Part shown: piece by piece, positions 1-9,053 of the stretch | Layout of the letters: each line of letters starts with the position of its first letter | How positions within the stretch are numbered: the stretch's first letter is position 1 | Assembly: GCA_016987375.1 (NCBI GenBank) | Contig: PJRA01000313.1 | Location: 390,033-422,403 of the forward strand | From: Brachionus koreanus | Lineage: Eukaryota > Rotifera > Eurotatoria > Ploima > Brachionidae | DNA: 32,371 nt | Reading direction: 5' to 3' | Notes under the pieces: model-generated | Seen by the model: only the letters and a program-made list of their open reading frames with translations | Database searches by the model: none | Told to the model about the DNA's origin: nothing | Translations under genes and position numbers: made by a program

Positions 1-145
1 TTGAGATCTGGTGAACGGGCATACCATGGTAGAACCTCAATGTTCTGTTGTTTGAACCAGTCGCTCACTGAGTGAGCGGTATGGGCTGAAGCCCCATCTT
101 GTTGAAAAACCCAAGGGTCATTTGGATCAAATAGGAGTTCAACAG
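1..145 (-). mobile_element. Tc1/mariner-type transposase fragment (runs off left edge)
   Basis: On the minus strand, bases about 142 to 1 read open as a peptide containing DPNDPWVFQQDGASAHTAHS and, further on, LPWYARSPDL. The FQQDGA-AH block and the LPW-ARSPDLN block surround the second and third catalytic acidic positions of Tc1/mariner DDE transposases. An in-frame stop lies just upstream (near 145), so the N-terminal half is absent on this side, and the rest would lie beyond position 1. This is probably a dead fragment. Family assignment is secure; the subfamily is not. Confidence 0.85.
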
Positions 146-908
146 ATGGTTAATTGAAGAGAAAAAAATAATTTTCAAATTAGTGCTTTTATTTTTTTTC
201 TTTTGCACTCTAATAATTGTAAAATTCAATTTATAAAAAAATTTAGATAAATAAAATAATTAATTTCTAAACTTTTGCAACATACTGTATTGAACACCAG
301 TTTCGAGTTCAATAATTTTATTTTCTCATTTTTGTTCTTCTCTGAACTAATCAACTAAAGAGTAAATAGATGGATGGTTGTGTAACCATCTGGCATCAAC
401 AAAGTTATTTGTTCTGGCAAGCAATCATTCATACATCATCAATTGAATTTATTAGTCGATTTGCTGCTATTTTTATTAATATTGCAAAATAAATCGGCTG
501 TTTTTTAGTCTGATAAGTTAATATAGAGCCTTTTTAAACATTACTTGGGATATTGAAAGCTGTACGCCTAAAAAAAGTGATGAAAATAAAAGGATATAAG
601 TAACTTTCCTGTGACATCATATTTTTTCTTTGCTCATTAAATTCACATAGATTATTAGTCTGGTTTTTAAAATAAATTATTGTTTGAGTCATCAAATATT
701 ATTGATCTTTATTTAAATTTTGAAATTAGATAATTTAAAAAAAGTTATACTAAACAATTACCAATTATTTCTTAAAATAAAAAAAAAAAAATTTTTATTT
801 GCTTTTTTCTTTTTAAATAAAAAGTTAAGGAAACAGTATTTTTTTTCAGTGCTTTTGGATTAAATTTTTCGTCTAACCTTTTGCTATACAGAAGCCTGAA
901 TGCATTTT
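146..908. other. AT-rich intergenic stretch, no gene seen
   Basis: Low-complexity A/T runs dominate. A short perfect hairpin (7-bp stem GATGGTT/AACCATC, GTGT loop) sits near 374-391. No open frame with family resemblance was found on either strand. The 3' UTR of the OMA1-like gene must lie at the right end. Confidence 0.5.
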
Positions 909-2233
909 TTAAACTCGAATTTTTTTTATTTTCAAATGCGGTCTTGGAGGTACAAGATGGGGTGGAAGTTCATAGCAATTACATTCTTGGCGAAGTCTCA
1001 GAGCCTTTGAAAAATAAAAAAATATAATTTCTTTTAGAAAATAAAATAGATGAAAAATTCTCACCGCCGGTATGAGAGCCTCAAGCTCTTGGGCCCTGGA
1101 CTCATTGGCCGGATGAGTAGACAAAAATTCAGGTATTATCTCTGGATTAGCGAGGCCTATTCTTCTCCAAAAAACCGGACTGTACCTGACATCAAAGCAG
1201 GCCTTTGCCGCAAACATCAGTCCAACGTGGTCAGCTTCTCTTTCCAGCTCACGACTGTACGGCAGTTCAAGCGTAAATTTTAAAAGTCTATCAGCAACTA
1301 GTTGACCGATTGCAGCTGTTAGATCACTTGGCAAAAATGCCCATACAACCAGCACTAAGCTTATTGATATCACATCCAACAAACGACTGTGACTTATTTC
1401 CTCAGCCTTTTTTTTTAAATTTCAATCCATGTTCCTAAATAAACTTTAAATTTACCGCATGTTGAAGAACTGCCTAGGTATAATAATTTAGAAAAAATTT
1501 TTTTTTTTAAAATTTATTACATGTGACATTTCATGAGCCATGATAATTGCCAATTCATCATCATTTTCGACAAAGTCCAATAATCCTGAAAACACTATTA
1601 AATCACCACTCTAAACAAAATAATAAAATTTTTTAGATTTGTAAAAATAAACAAAATTACTGGAAAAGCCACGGCATTTATTAAATTAGCATCTATCACA
1701 GTCAATTTCCAATTAATGCAATCTACCTCGGGCATTTCTTTGTTGGCTGAAAATAAGCGATTGGCAACGCGCATAGCTCTATTAACATAGGGCGAATATG
1801 GATCTAAAATGTCTTTTTCATATATGGTAAACAGTTGTTCTTGTTCAAGTTTCTCAATTTCGATTAATTGTTCATTAGTGAATAAGATGAAGCGTTTTCT
1901 GCCTGTGAGTGGCGTCTCTTGAATATGATAATCGTAGTAGACAAAGCCAGTAAATGTAGTTATACCGATGGCGGACCCATAGCGTACACGATGACGTCTG
2001 AGATGAGCTAAGAAAATTTTTCGTTTCATTTTAGGCAATGAGGTCCACCATTTACGGAAGCCTCGGCCGGCAATTATTGCTCCAAGTTTGGTAATTGGTT
2101 TGGCTATCAGCCATATCAAAGGCGGTATTGTTCGAGTTGTGTTCGATGTTGTTATTGATGCTAGTCGATTGTAAACGGTTAGTTTTGTTCTGGCTAAATA
2201 TTTTGGCAAAATTAATGGCAAAAATTTATTCAT
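909..2233 (-). CDS. OMA1: OMA1-like mitochondrial zinc metalloendopeptidase (5 exons)
   Basis: Exons (minus): 2233-1661, 1610-1521, 1473-1456, 1406-1065, 1004-909, giving about 372 residues. All four introns are GT-AG, 47-60 bp, and keep phase. The N-terminus is basic and mitochondrial-presequence-like, followed by a membrane segment near residues 80-100. The M48 zinc motif HEMSH straddles the end of exon 2 and runs through the 18-bp exon 3 (AVLQHA) into exon 4. The third zinc ligand lies in READHVGLMFAAKACFD, and the C-terminus has ALRLRQECNC as in animal OMA1. A second hydrophobic stretch follows the HExxH motif. In animals OMA1 is an inner-membrane stress protease that cleaves OPA1 and DELE1; that role is inferred from the family. 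The protein is shorter than the human one, mostly at both ends. No break is visible, so the gene is probably functional. Confidence 0.93.
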
Positions 2234-2239
2234 TAGTTA

Positions 2240-2730
2240 AGTCTGGAGGCAAATTTTGGAAATATGCTAATTTATTTTGCATTAATAACTTTAAATAGTT
2301 TGCTTTTTTTTTAGAAGCAAAATAAAATTCATTATAGAGTTTTTATTCTATCAAATAATTAAAGTAATGCTACAGTCTAAGGTTTTTACTAAGATTTTTA
2401 CCGAGTTGAAAAAAAAATTTTATTAAAAAATTAGAATTTCTCAAAAATTATTGTTTTAAAGTGCCAATCGAAAATACTTTTTTAAAAATTTTCATAACTC
2501 ATATTTTATATTTTATGAATAAATCTCAAAAGCTTCTTTTTTTTTTATTAAATTTAAGATTTTTTTTTAAGATTTTTTAAATTTTTATTCTAGACAAAAA
2601 TATTTAAAATATTCATAGTTTATTCAAATAATTTTCAAAATTTTAATTTTTGTTGTCTTAATATTCATAAAATAAAAATTATATATTGTTTAGAATTTTA
2701 TCTAGTTTGAGAACGTTATAATAAATTAGC
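2240..2730. other. AT-rich intergenic stretch, nothing recognised
   Basis: This is the presumed upstream region of the OMA1-like gene. A CCTCCAG acceptor-like sequence lies within about 15 bp of the OMA1 start codon (minus strand), so a 5' UTR intron or trans-splice site is possible. No other structure was found. Confidence 0.4.
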
Positions 2731-2732
2731 GC

Positions 2733-3110
2733 TGGTCTGTTCAGCTTAATGTCAAGAAATGAAAAGTTGTCCATTCTGATCGTAATAACTCAAAACATGA
2801 TTACAAAATTGATTTATTTCCACTTAATAAATAAGTATGCGAAAGAGATCTCAGAATATAAATCAAAAATAACCTTAAATGGGGTACACAAGTGAACTAT
2901 GTTACAGCTAAGGCTAATAAAATTTAATCCCAATTTGAACACAATTAATTTTCGGTACAATTCAATAGTAAGAATTCGCCTTAAGCTCTTGGTGCCCTTA
3001 CCTTACCGAAAAATTCATGAAAAAAGTCAAGTTCGGATACTACTAGTAATTGCAGCGTATCTGTTTCCTATAATCATGAGTTATATTTGCATATTTGAGC
3101 CAGATAAATA
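2733..3110 (+). pseudogene. Decayed non-LTR retrotransposon reverse-transcriptase fragment
   Basis: From 2733 the plus strand reads WSVQLNVKK-stop-KVVHSD, then NNSKHDYKID, ERDL and NNLKWGTQVNYVTAKANKI. This is the usual order after the RT palm domain of CR1/Jockey-like LINEs (Asn-V-x-K-C-x-V-x-H, then EKDLG, then a V-x-KANK block). At least four in-frame stops occur before 2925. A further stretch (about 2925-3110) stays open in another frame with the spacing of the following LINE region, but it is less convincing. It is a dead copy with no ends identified. Confidence 0.75.
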
Positions 3111-3664
3111 GATTAAAAAAAATGAATTTAAAACTCCATTTTCAATTTATTTATTTTTTTTAAAGGGCCTAAATTTGATAGTGACACATAGCATGTGTCA
3201 CCCAAATTTACTCGGTGTAAAATCTCTACAATTGTGTAAAACAGTATATGTATTAGAAAATTTTTAAAATTAAATTGCACAGTTTTTTTACAGACTAAAT
3301 TTGAGTTTTAAATACTTTGTATGATACTTTTTGCAGGACTATTTTTAGATTTTTAGTAAAAAAAATTGCGGCTTTTGCTTTCAAAATTCACAATGCATTT
3401 TTATTTAAATAAAAAAAAAGCAAATTTTTTTTTACTTTTCCCTATAGATTTTTTTATTCTTTTTTTTAACAAGTGGTTTTAAGTAAAATGATAAATGATA
3501 ATGATGATAAAAACTTGATATAGACAATATAGACAAACTTTTTCTTTACTAAAACTAAATTTTGGGAAAAAAACCCATCTTTAAAAATATAAAAAGCAAA
3601 TAAAATATTTTTTTCTATTTTAATGGTTAATGATATCATATTTATGAAATTTGATTTTTAAAAA
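3111..3664. other. AT-rich intergenic / upstream region of the ApoL-like gene
   Basis: A short imperfect palindrome around GACACATAGCATGTGTCAC lies at 3182-3200. Otherwise only A/T runs and weak TATA-like strings are seen. No confident promoter can be named. Confidence 0.4.
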
Positions 3665-4507
3665 ATGGCAAATGACCAAGATAATTTACTAGATTTCCTG
3701 AATAAATTCATCAATATGTCGAGTGATTTTGTTGAAGATCTAGAGAAACTAATCAAAGATATAAACTCTCATCAAAATCGATGCCAAGCAGTAAAGAAAG
3801 TTGGAACGACAGTAAGTGTGACAGGAGCTACTTGTTTAGTTTCAGGATTAATAGCTGCACCATTCACTGCCGGCGGCTCTTTGCTATTAGCCGGCTATGG
3901 AGCTGTTGTTGGCTCGATTGGTGGTGCAACCAATCTAACTACGGAAATTGTCGACTTTTTTTGGTCAAAAAGTGTCTTTAAAAAAAAAGCTCAATCTATT
4001 ACTGAAATGCAAAACAAACTCATTGGTGAATTAAATCAACATTTAGAAGCTATTCAGAAACTAACCACGTCTTTAATTGAATGCGGAATCGAAGAAAAAA
4101 CGGCTGTTGTTTTAGCTGTATTTAACGTAGCTAATAAAGGACGTTCTATTTTTTTAAAAGCTCGTGATATTGCAAGTATCGCTCAAACTATAAAAACAGG
4201 CTATTTGATACAAGGAGGAAATATTGGTTACTTTTTGGCGGCACGTGGTATCAAATCTCTGGATGGCTTCGGATCAATTGCATTTACTCTGAGTAAATGG
4301 GGAATTAAAATATCAAAAGGTGCTGTGCAAACTGTTATGAATGGTGTAACCGTTGTATTTGCTGTGTGGGATTTGGTATCGTTGATAAATGGATGGGACA
4401 AAAAGCACCCCTCATCTGTCCAAGTAACACAGCTTAAAGAGCATATCGAAAAAAATCTTGAGAACATTAGAAAATTGCGAGATTCATTACAATGTATGAA
4501 ATACTAA
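3665..4507 (+). CDS. Apolipoprotein-L-like protein, intronless
   Basis: A single 280-residue open frame starts at an ATG in the context AAAAATGGCA. Residues about 1-45 are helical and charged. Residues about 46-95 form a long hydrophobic, glycine-rich hairpin (VSVTGATCLVSGLIAAPFTA, then GGSLLLAGYG). Amphipathic helices follow, with a second hydrophobic Gly-rich part about 180-250. The C-terminus is a Leu-rich helix (LKEHIEKNLENIRKLRDSL). This layout matches the apolipoprotein L family: the GLxxAPxTxGxSL hairpin, the DLVSL segment and the terminal helix. Vertebrate ApoL proteins associate with lipid and intracellular membranes; what invertebrate members do is unknown to me. No signal peptide is seen. 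A polyadenylation signal AATAAA lies at 4668-4673. Family call moderate to good; specific function not assignable. Confidence 0.75.
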   Translation: MANDQDNLLDFLNKFINMSSDFVEDLEKLIKDINSHQNRCQAVKKVGTTVSVTGATCLVSGLIAAPFTAGGSLLLAGYGAVVGSIGGATNLTTEIVDFFWSKSVFKKKAQSITEMQNKLIGELNQHLEAIQKLTTSLIECGIEEKTAVVLAVFNVANKGRSIFLKARDIASIAQTIKTGYLIQGGNIGYFLAARGIKSLDGFGSIAFTLSKWGIKISKGAVQTVMNGVTVVFAVWDLVSLINGWDKKHPSSVQVTQLKEHIEKNLENIRKLRDSLQCMKY

Positions 4508-4896
4508 AAAAATACAATTTAAATTTTAAACAAAATCAAACAAATCTAAATTATTTAAGCTTAATTTTATAAAAAATGAATTTGTTTATCAGTTCAATTT
4601 ATTTTAGTTAATTTGAAGTTGAACTTCAACATTGATCTCTTGATTACATAGGAATTGATTAATCTTGAATAAAAGTATTCAAAAGTTTTTATATTTAAAT
4701 TTACATATGTTGAAAAAAAAAGACAAAAAATTTTATTGTACAATAAAGAAAGTCTATGTCTAATATATGATTTATTTTAGGAGGAATGAGCGATCGCGTG
4801 ACCAGTAAATTAAGCAGATGTGTGTGTGTGTGTGTACAGTGAATAACGAACTTTTTAAAAAAAATTCTTGACCTATAAGAAAAATTGACTATACAC
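4508..4896. repeat. Intergenic region with (TG)8 microsatellite at 4819-4834
   Basis: AT-rich spacer after the ApoL-like gene. The TG dinucleotide repeat (eight units) lies just before a LINE fragment. No gene was found. Confidence 0.6.
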
Positions 4897-5125
4897 ATAG
4901 GAAAAACATGGACACTGATAGCTGAAAGAGGGGAAATTAAGGCAAAAATGCTTAAAGCAAAATCTGACCGATTTCGGGAGAAATTAGAAGCATCATATGG
5001 TATTAAAAACAAGCTTGTGAAGAAAGAAGTAAGGCGTGACAAAAGAAACTATATAAATCAGTGAAGTGCCAGTGAAGCAGAAAAGTTCAGCTTAAAAGGT
5101 CACCTACATATGCTATACAAGATCT
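4897..5125 (+). mobile_element. Non-LTR retrotransposon fragment, endonuclease-RT linker
   Basis: The plus strand reads TWTLIAERGEIKAKMLKAKS, then RREK-type basic helices, then EVRRDKRNYINQ-stop-SASEAEKFSLKGHLHMLYKI and a stop. The pattern W-xx-I-x-ER-xxxK-xxx-AKS...VKK-xxRRDKR-xYI...ASEAE-xxxx-G-xxxx-LY is the characteristic basic linker between the endonuclease and the reverse transcriptase in many invertebrate LINE polyproteins. There is one internal stop, and neither flanking domain is present. It is unlike the linker of the neighbouring minus-strand LINE, so it is a separate element. Confidence 0.8.
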
Positions 5126-5294
5126 AAATCTTTAGTTTGGTATCTCAAATCTTTTAATTTGTGTACTTAAGAGTTGAATAAGTTAAAAATGACCTATAAA
5201 TAATTAGTTAAACTAAGTTTAAGCTTAGTATGAATTGTCTAGTTTTAGTATAGTGGTTTGTTGCAACGCGTAAATGCGTAAATCTGGCAACAGA

Positions 5295-7235
5295 TTATGT
5301 GCAAAAAATATTATGAAAGTTTTTGTCTATCTTTGCTTTAAAAATATCACTAGATTGAGCTTCTACTGCATCCAATCCCAACTTATTCCAGCCATTTACT
5401 ACACGGTTTGTGAAGAAGTGATATCTTTGGGCACAATTTTTGATTATTTCTCTTTTAATTTTTTATGGATGACCTCTTGTACTTCTGCTTGAGAAAGTGA
5501 GTGGAGATTGCCATTTGATGTGATCAATATTTCTTTTAACTTTAAACATTTGAATTAAGCCACCTCTCATTCGTCTTTCGGTTAAATTCCTCAGGTTTAG
5601 AGCCTTTAGTCTATGGTTGTAGTTTATATGTTTAAAACCGGAGATAGCACGAGTAGCTCTTGGTTGAACCGCCTCTAGAATTCTTTTATCTTTCTCTAGA
5701 TATGGGCACCAAACAGGAATTGCATACTCTAAGTGAGGCCTAACAAGACTTGTATAAAGTAATTTAATGACCATCTGTGTCCAATATTTAATACCATGCA
5801 GAACTTGGCCAAGTATTCTGTTGCCTTTTGAGGCTGCTGAGCAAACTTAAGAAAGAACTTTAAGAACTTCAAGACTTTCAAATAGGTTTGTAGTAAACGA
5901 TTTATGAGGAATAAATCCATGTTGGAATTGATTAATTAATTTATTTTCAAGACAAAAATTTAATACCAAGTTTCTAATAATTCTCTCAGCAAGACGGCAT
6001 GGTATCGATGTGATTGAGATAGGCCTATAATTTTTACGGTCTGGTCTATTTCCTTTTTTATGAATCGGAGAGACGTTTGCAAGTCTCCAAAAAACAGGTT
6101 TTTCTCCAGATTCAAAGGATTTTTTGATAATTAGATGCAAAGGATAAGAGACACCTTCAGAAGCATTTTTCAGAAAGTATGGACTTAAACCATACATTGT
6201 TATTTCAGGAGTGTCATTTGTAATGTTACCATCATCATTAGTCAAAGAATAAATCACTAATTTAGGATTTCGTTTAGCTTGAAAAGAAAGCTTAGTTTCA
6301 TAATCAAGTACTAATGATCTAGTTAGTTCTTTAAATTGTTTCTTTAATTTTTTAAAAATAATGTTAACTTTTCTTGTTTTAACGACCATTTACCTTTTTG
6401 ATATTCGAGCCAAACTTTATATTTTAGTCTGAGTAAAAGCCTTAGATTTGAGTTCATCTAAGGGGGGATAACTTTACGATTAAAGAAAATGTTTCGCTTT
6501 GGAATATAGATTTCACATGCTGATTTGTATGCATCCAAAAAAATACTATACATTTCATTGACAGTTAAATCATTAAAAATAATATTCCAATTAATATTAT
6601 TTAGGAAATTATTTATCAATTTATAATTTCCTTTTTTAAAATTAAAAATTTTGTTCAAAAGTTTTTTCTATCAGTTCATTATTTTTATACAAATAATTCC
6701 AAGAGATCATCAAATGTCCTCTACTTAGGTCATCTAATACTGGGCCGGTTTTTAGATTATTAATTATTGTGTTAGCCTCAGTAATCTAATGTTGACGTTT
6801 GTTCGCCATCATTTAGCTGGAAAGTGGGACACCTCACGTTTTGATAAAGAAAATTGTCACTTACCATATTGAAGAACTCTCTCTCATCCTCGCTTGCATG
6901 ATTATAGTACCAGTCACCGTGGCCATTCCACTTTAAATTAGCGCAATTAAAGTCTCCAAAAATGATCAAGCCGCCAATTTTTTGTTTTTGAACAGATTAC
7001 ATGCGTTGTTTATGCAGTCTATAACTTTTATTACTGTCTATCACTGGACAATAAATGCAGCAAATAAAAAGAGATTCCTTACCACAGCGTATTTTACATC
7101 ATATATAGTCAATATTAGGCTGAGAGGATTCATTAAAATTACAGTTTAAATCAATTTCTGAAGCTTTTAGACCGTTTCTAATGTTTTCAAATAAAAATTC
7201 GATAAAAATAGGATTATTTTTAAAATTTATTTAAA
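5295..7235 (-). mobile_element. Internally deleted LINE (endonuclease + partial RT + C-terminus)
   Basis: Read on the minus strand. A 5'-truncated APE-type endonuclease piece occupies about 7235-6780 (IIFGDFNCANLKWNG and PTFQLNDGEQTSTLDY, the GDFN and TLDY motifs). Its end continues in another frame at 6780-6660 (VLDDLSRGHLMISWNY). A linker follows at 6658-6458 (KGNYKLINNFLNNINW). RT fingers follow at 6389-5850 (PVFWRLANVSPIHKKGNRPD, NYRPISITS, QHGFIPHKS). The frame then jumps to the post-RT part (KGNRILGQ, LLYTSLVRPHLEY, ATRAISG) and the C-terminal FFTNRVVNGWN, with a stop at 5295-5297. Frameshifts, stops at about 7010 and 5463, and loss of the palm region with the catalytic aspartates show that this copy cannot encode a working polymerase. 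Confidence 0.9.
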
Positions 7236-7245
7236 TAATTCTATT

Positions 7246-7934
7246 TCAATAAAGTTTAAGATGTCCGGAAACTTGATCAATTAGAGTGGCTGGACCAGGT
7301 CCGATACCAAGAACTGTTCTTGAACCAGATGCAATTTGTGTGCGACCAGCATCTGCAATTAGACAGCACACCAAGCCTTTTTGTTGTGCTGCTTTTTTTA
7401 ATTCAAATCTTAAATAAAAATAATATTTTTTCAGTGTTTTTCTCTAGTTTTAAAAAAATTATACAATTCTTTTTCTTGGTCACATTTTAAAACTACTTTA
7501 GGTTGTCCATAATCTTCCCAATGAGACAAAATTTTTGCATTTTTCAAAGACAATTTATAGCATCCTAAAGTGGCATGTGAACATTGGGCAGCTGCTTTGC
7601 CCTTACCCATTTTTAAATCGCTTCGCACTATCAAAACCATTTTATACTCGTCTGAATAGTCAACAGAGTTTAGACTCTTTTTTTTTTAAAGAATTAATTT
7701 TCAAAAAATTTTAAAACATGATTTTGGATTTACAGATAAGCTCGTGTCATCTATTTTGCCTTTAAAATCCTGATTTTTATCATCAATTGTTTTCTTTTTA
7801 GAATGCTTGTCATTAAGAGCTTTTGGTTGTTTTTTTGTCAAAGCTCTAAAAAGAAACCAATTTTTTCTCAATAAATAACCACTAAAAACACCGACACCAA
7901 ATGCTGCAGATGCTATCATATAAACTGAATCCAT
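7246..7934 (-). CDS. PTRH2: Peptidyl-tRNA hydrolase 2 (PTRH2/Bit1), mitochondrial, 3 exons
   Basis: Exons (minus): 7934-7734, 7676-7465, 7408-7246, giving about 191 residues. The first intron uses donor GTAAAT and an AAAAAG acceptor; the second starts at GTATAA inside the GAATT codon context and ends TTTAAG. Both preserve frame and rebuild the family alignment (…EKEL joined to FELKKAAQ…). Exon 1 gives an N-terminal membrane helix (about residues 4-23) and a polar linker. Exons 2-3 give the Pth2 fold: [14 protein letters not shown] with the catalytic Lys/His region, the [12 protein letters not shown] strand, [20 protein letters not shown], and the HLKLY terminus. The family releases peptides from peptidyl-tRNA; the animal protein is anchored to the mitochondrial outer membrane. 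The 3' end lies about 10 bp from a LINE insertion. Confidence 0.94.
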
Positions 7935-9053
7935 TTAAAATATTTCTAATTTTTTTTTTCTAAATAAATTCTCAATAAATTTGATAAATTTATCTCAATA
8001 TTCTTTTGAATTAAAAAAACTAAATTTTGAAAAAAATTAGTAGACTTCATAAGTATTTTGATTACTTACATTATAAATATAAAATAATCTCTCTTTTTAT
8101 TACAACATTATGAGACTATGGACGAATTTCAGAGACTTACAGAAAATATAGAAGTAAACTGATAAAGTTAAGAAAAATTTAGTTAAAAAAATTACTTTAT
8201 TTGTTGAATTTTTTAAAAAGATTATTATGATAAGAAAAAAATTATTTTTTATAAATTTATTTTATCTTTTTAATGAATTTAGTATGTAAAATTTTTTACC
8301 AAAGAACATACAAATTTTTAAAATTCTGGTAATTTTTTAAGTTAAGATCAAAAGTCTTGTAAATGCAACTTTTTTTATTTTATACCAAATTTCACAAAAC
8401 CAAAAAAAAAAATTTTGTGTATTTTTATTTTTATTGGAATGAATCTGTTTAAAAGTTATGAACTTGATTTTAATGAGCCTTAACTAAAATATCAAAAAAC
8501 CTAATGAAACCATATCTAATGATATGGGGTTTGTAGACCCCTAACCTGAATTTAATAACATATTAACTTTTTTAAGCTAAAAATTTTGATTCTAATTTTT
8601 TAGAAAATGAATAAATTTAGCAAAGAAAATTCTTAATTTATCTAAATTACTTTATTTTAAATTTTTATGGTAAATCAACCGGGCTTTCAAGTGTTAATTT
8701 GATTTTTAAATCTTAGCAAGTTAAGTCTTTAAAAAATTTAGTTAATTTTTAAGAAATTATTTAAGTTTTTGTTTACAAGTCTTTTGTTAAAGAAAATTAT
8801 CAAAACAAGTTTTGAAAAAATTTAAAATTTTTTTTTACTTTTTTTTGCATTGAATAAAATTAAATAATTAATTCTGGAAAATTTCCAAAAATTAAAAAAT
8901 TTTATATAAATTCTAACATAATCCTTGATTTTTAAAGCAAGGCTTTTATTTTTAATCATTCTTAAAAATTATTGAGAAAAATTTTGAAAGAAAAATTTAA
9001 AAAAAAAATCTATTTAATAAAAATAAAACGATTAAAAATCAAATTTAGTCAAT
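7935..9053. other. AT-rich intergenic region between PTRH2 and GIT
   Basis: It holds the PTRH2 upstream region and the GIT 3' UTR. The only irregularity is a more GC-containing patch with a small inverted repeat (CATATC/GATATG) near 8510-8527. No coding frame with family resemblance was found. Confidence 0.4.

Noticed and set aside
1050..1283. 77-codon plus-strand frame antisense to OMA1 exon 4
   Set aside because: Shadow of the OMA1 coding strand, which has clear family motifs.
4701..5042. 113-codon minus-strand open frame
   Set aside because: It is antisense to the LINE linker fragment and the TG microsatellite (giving a His-Thr run); no family features.
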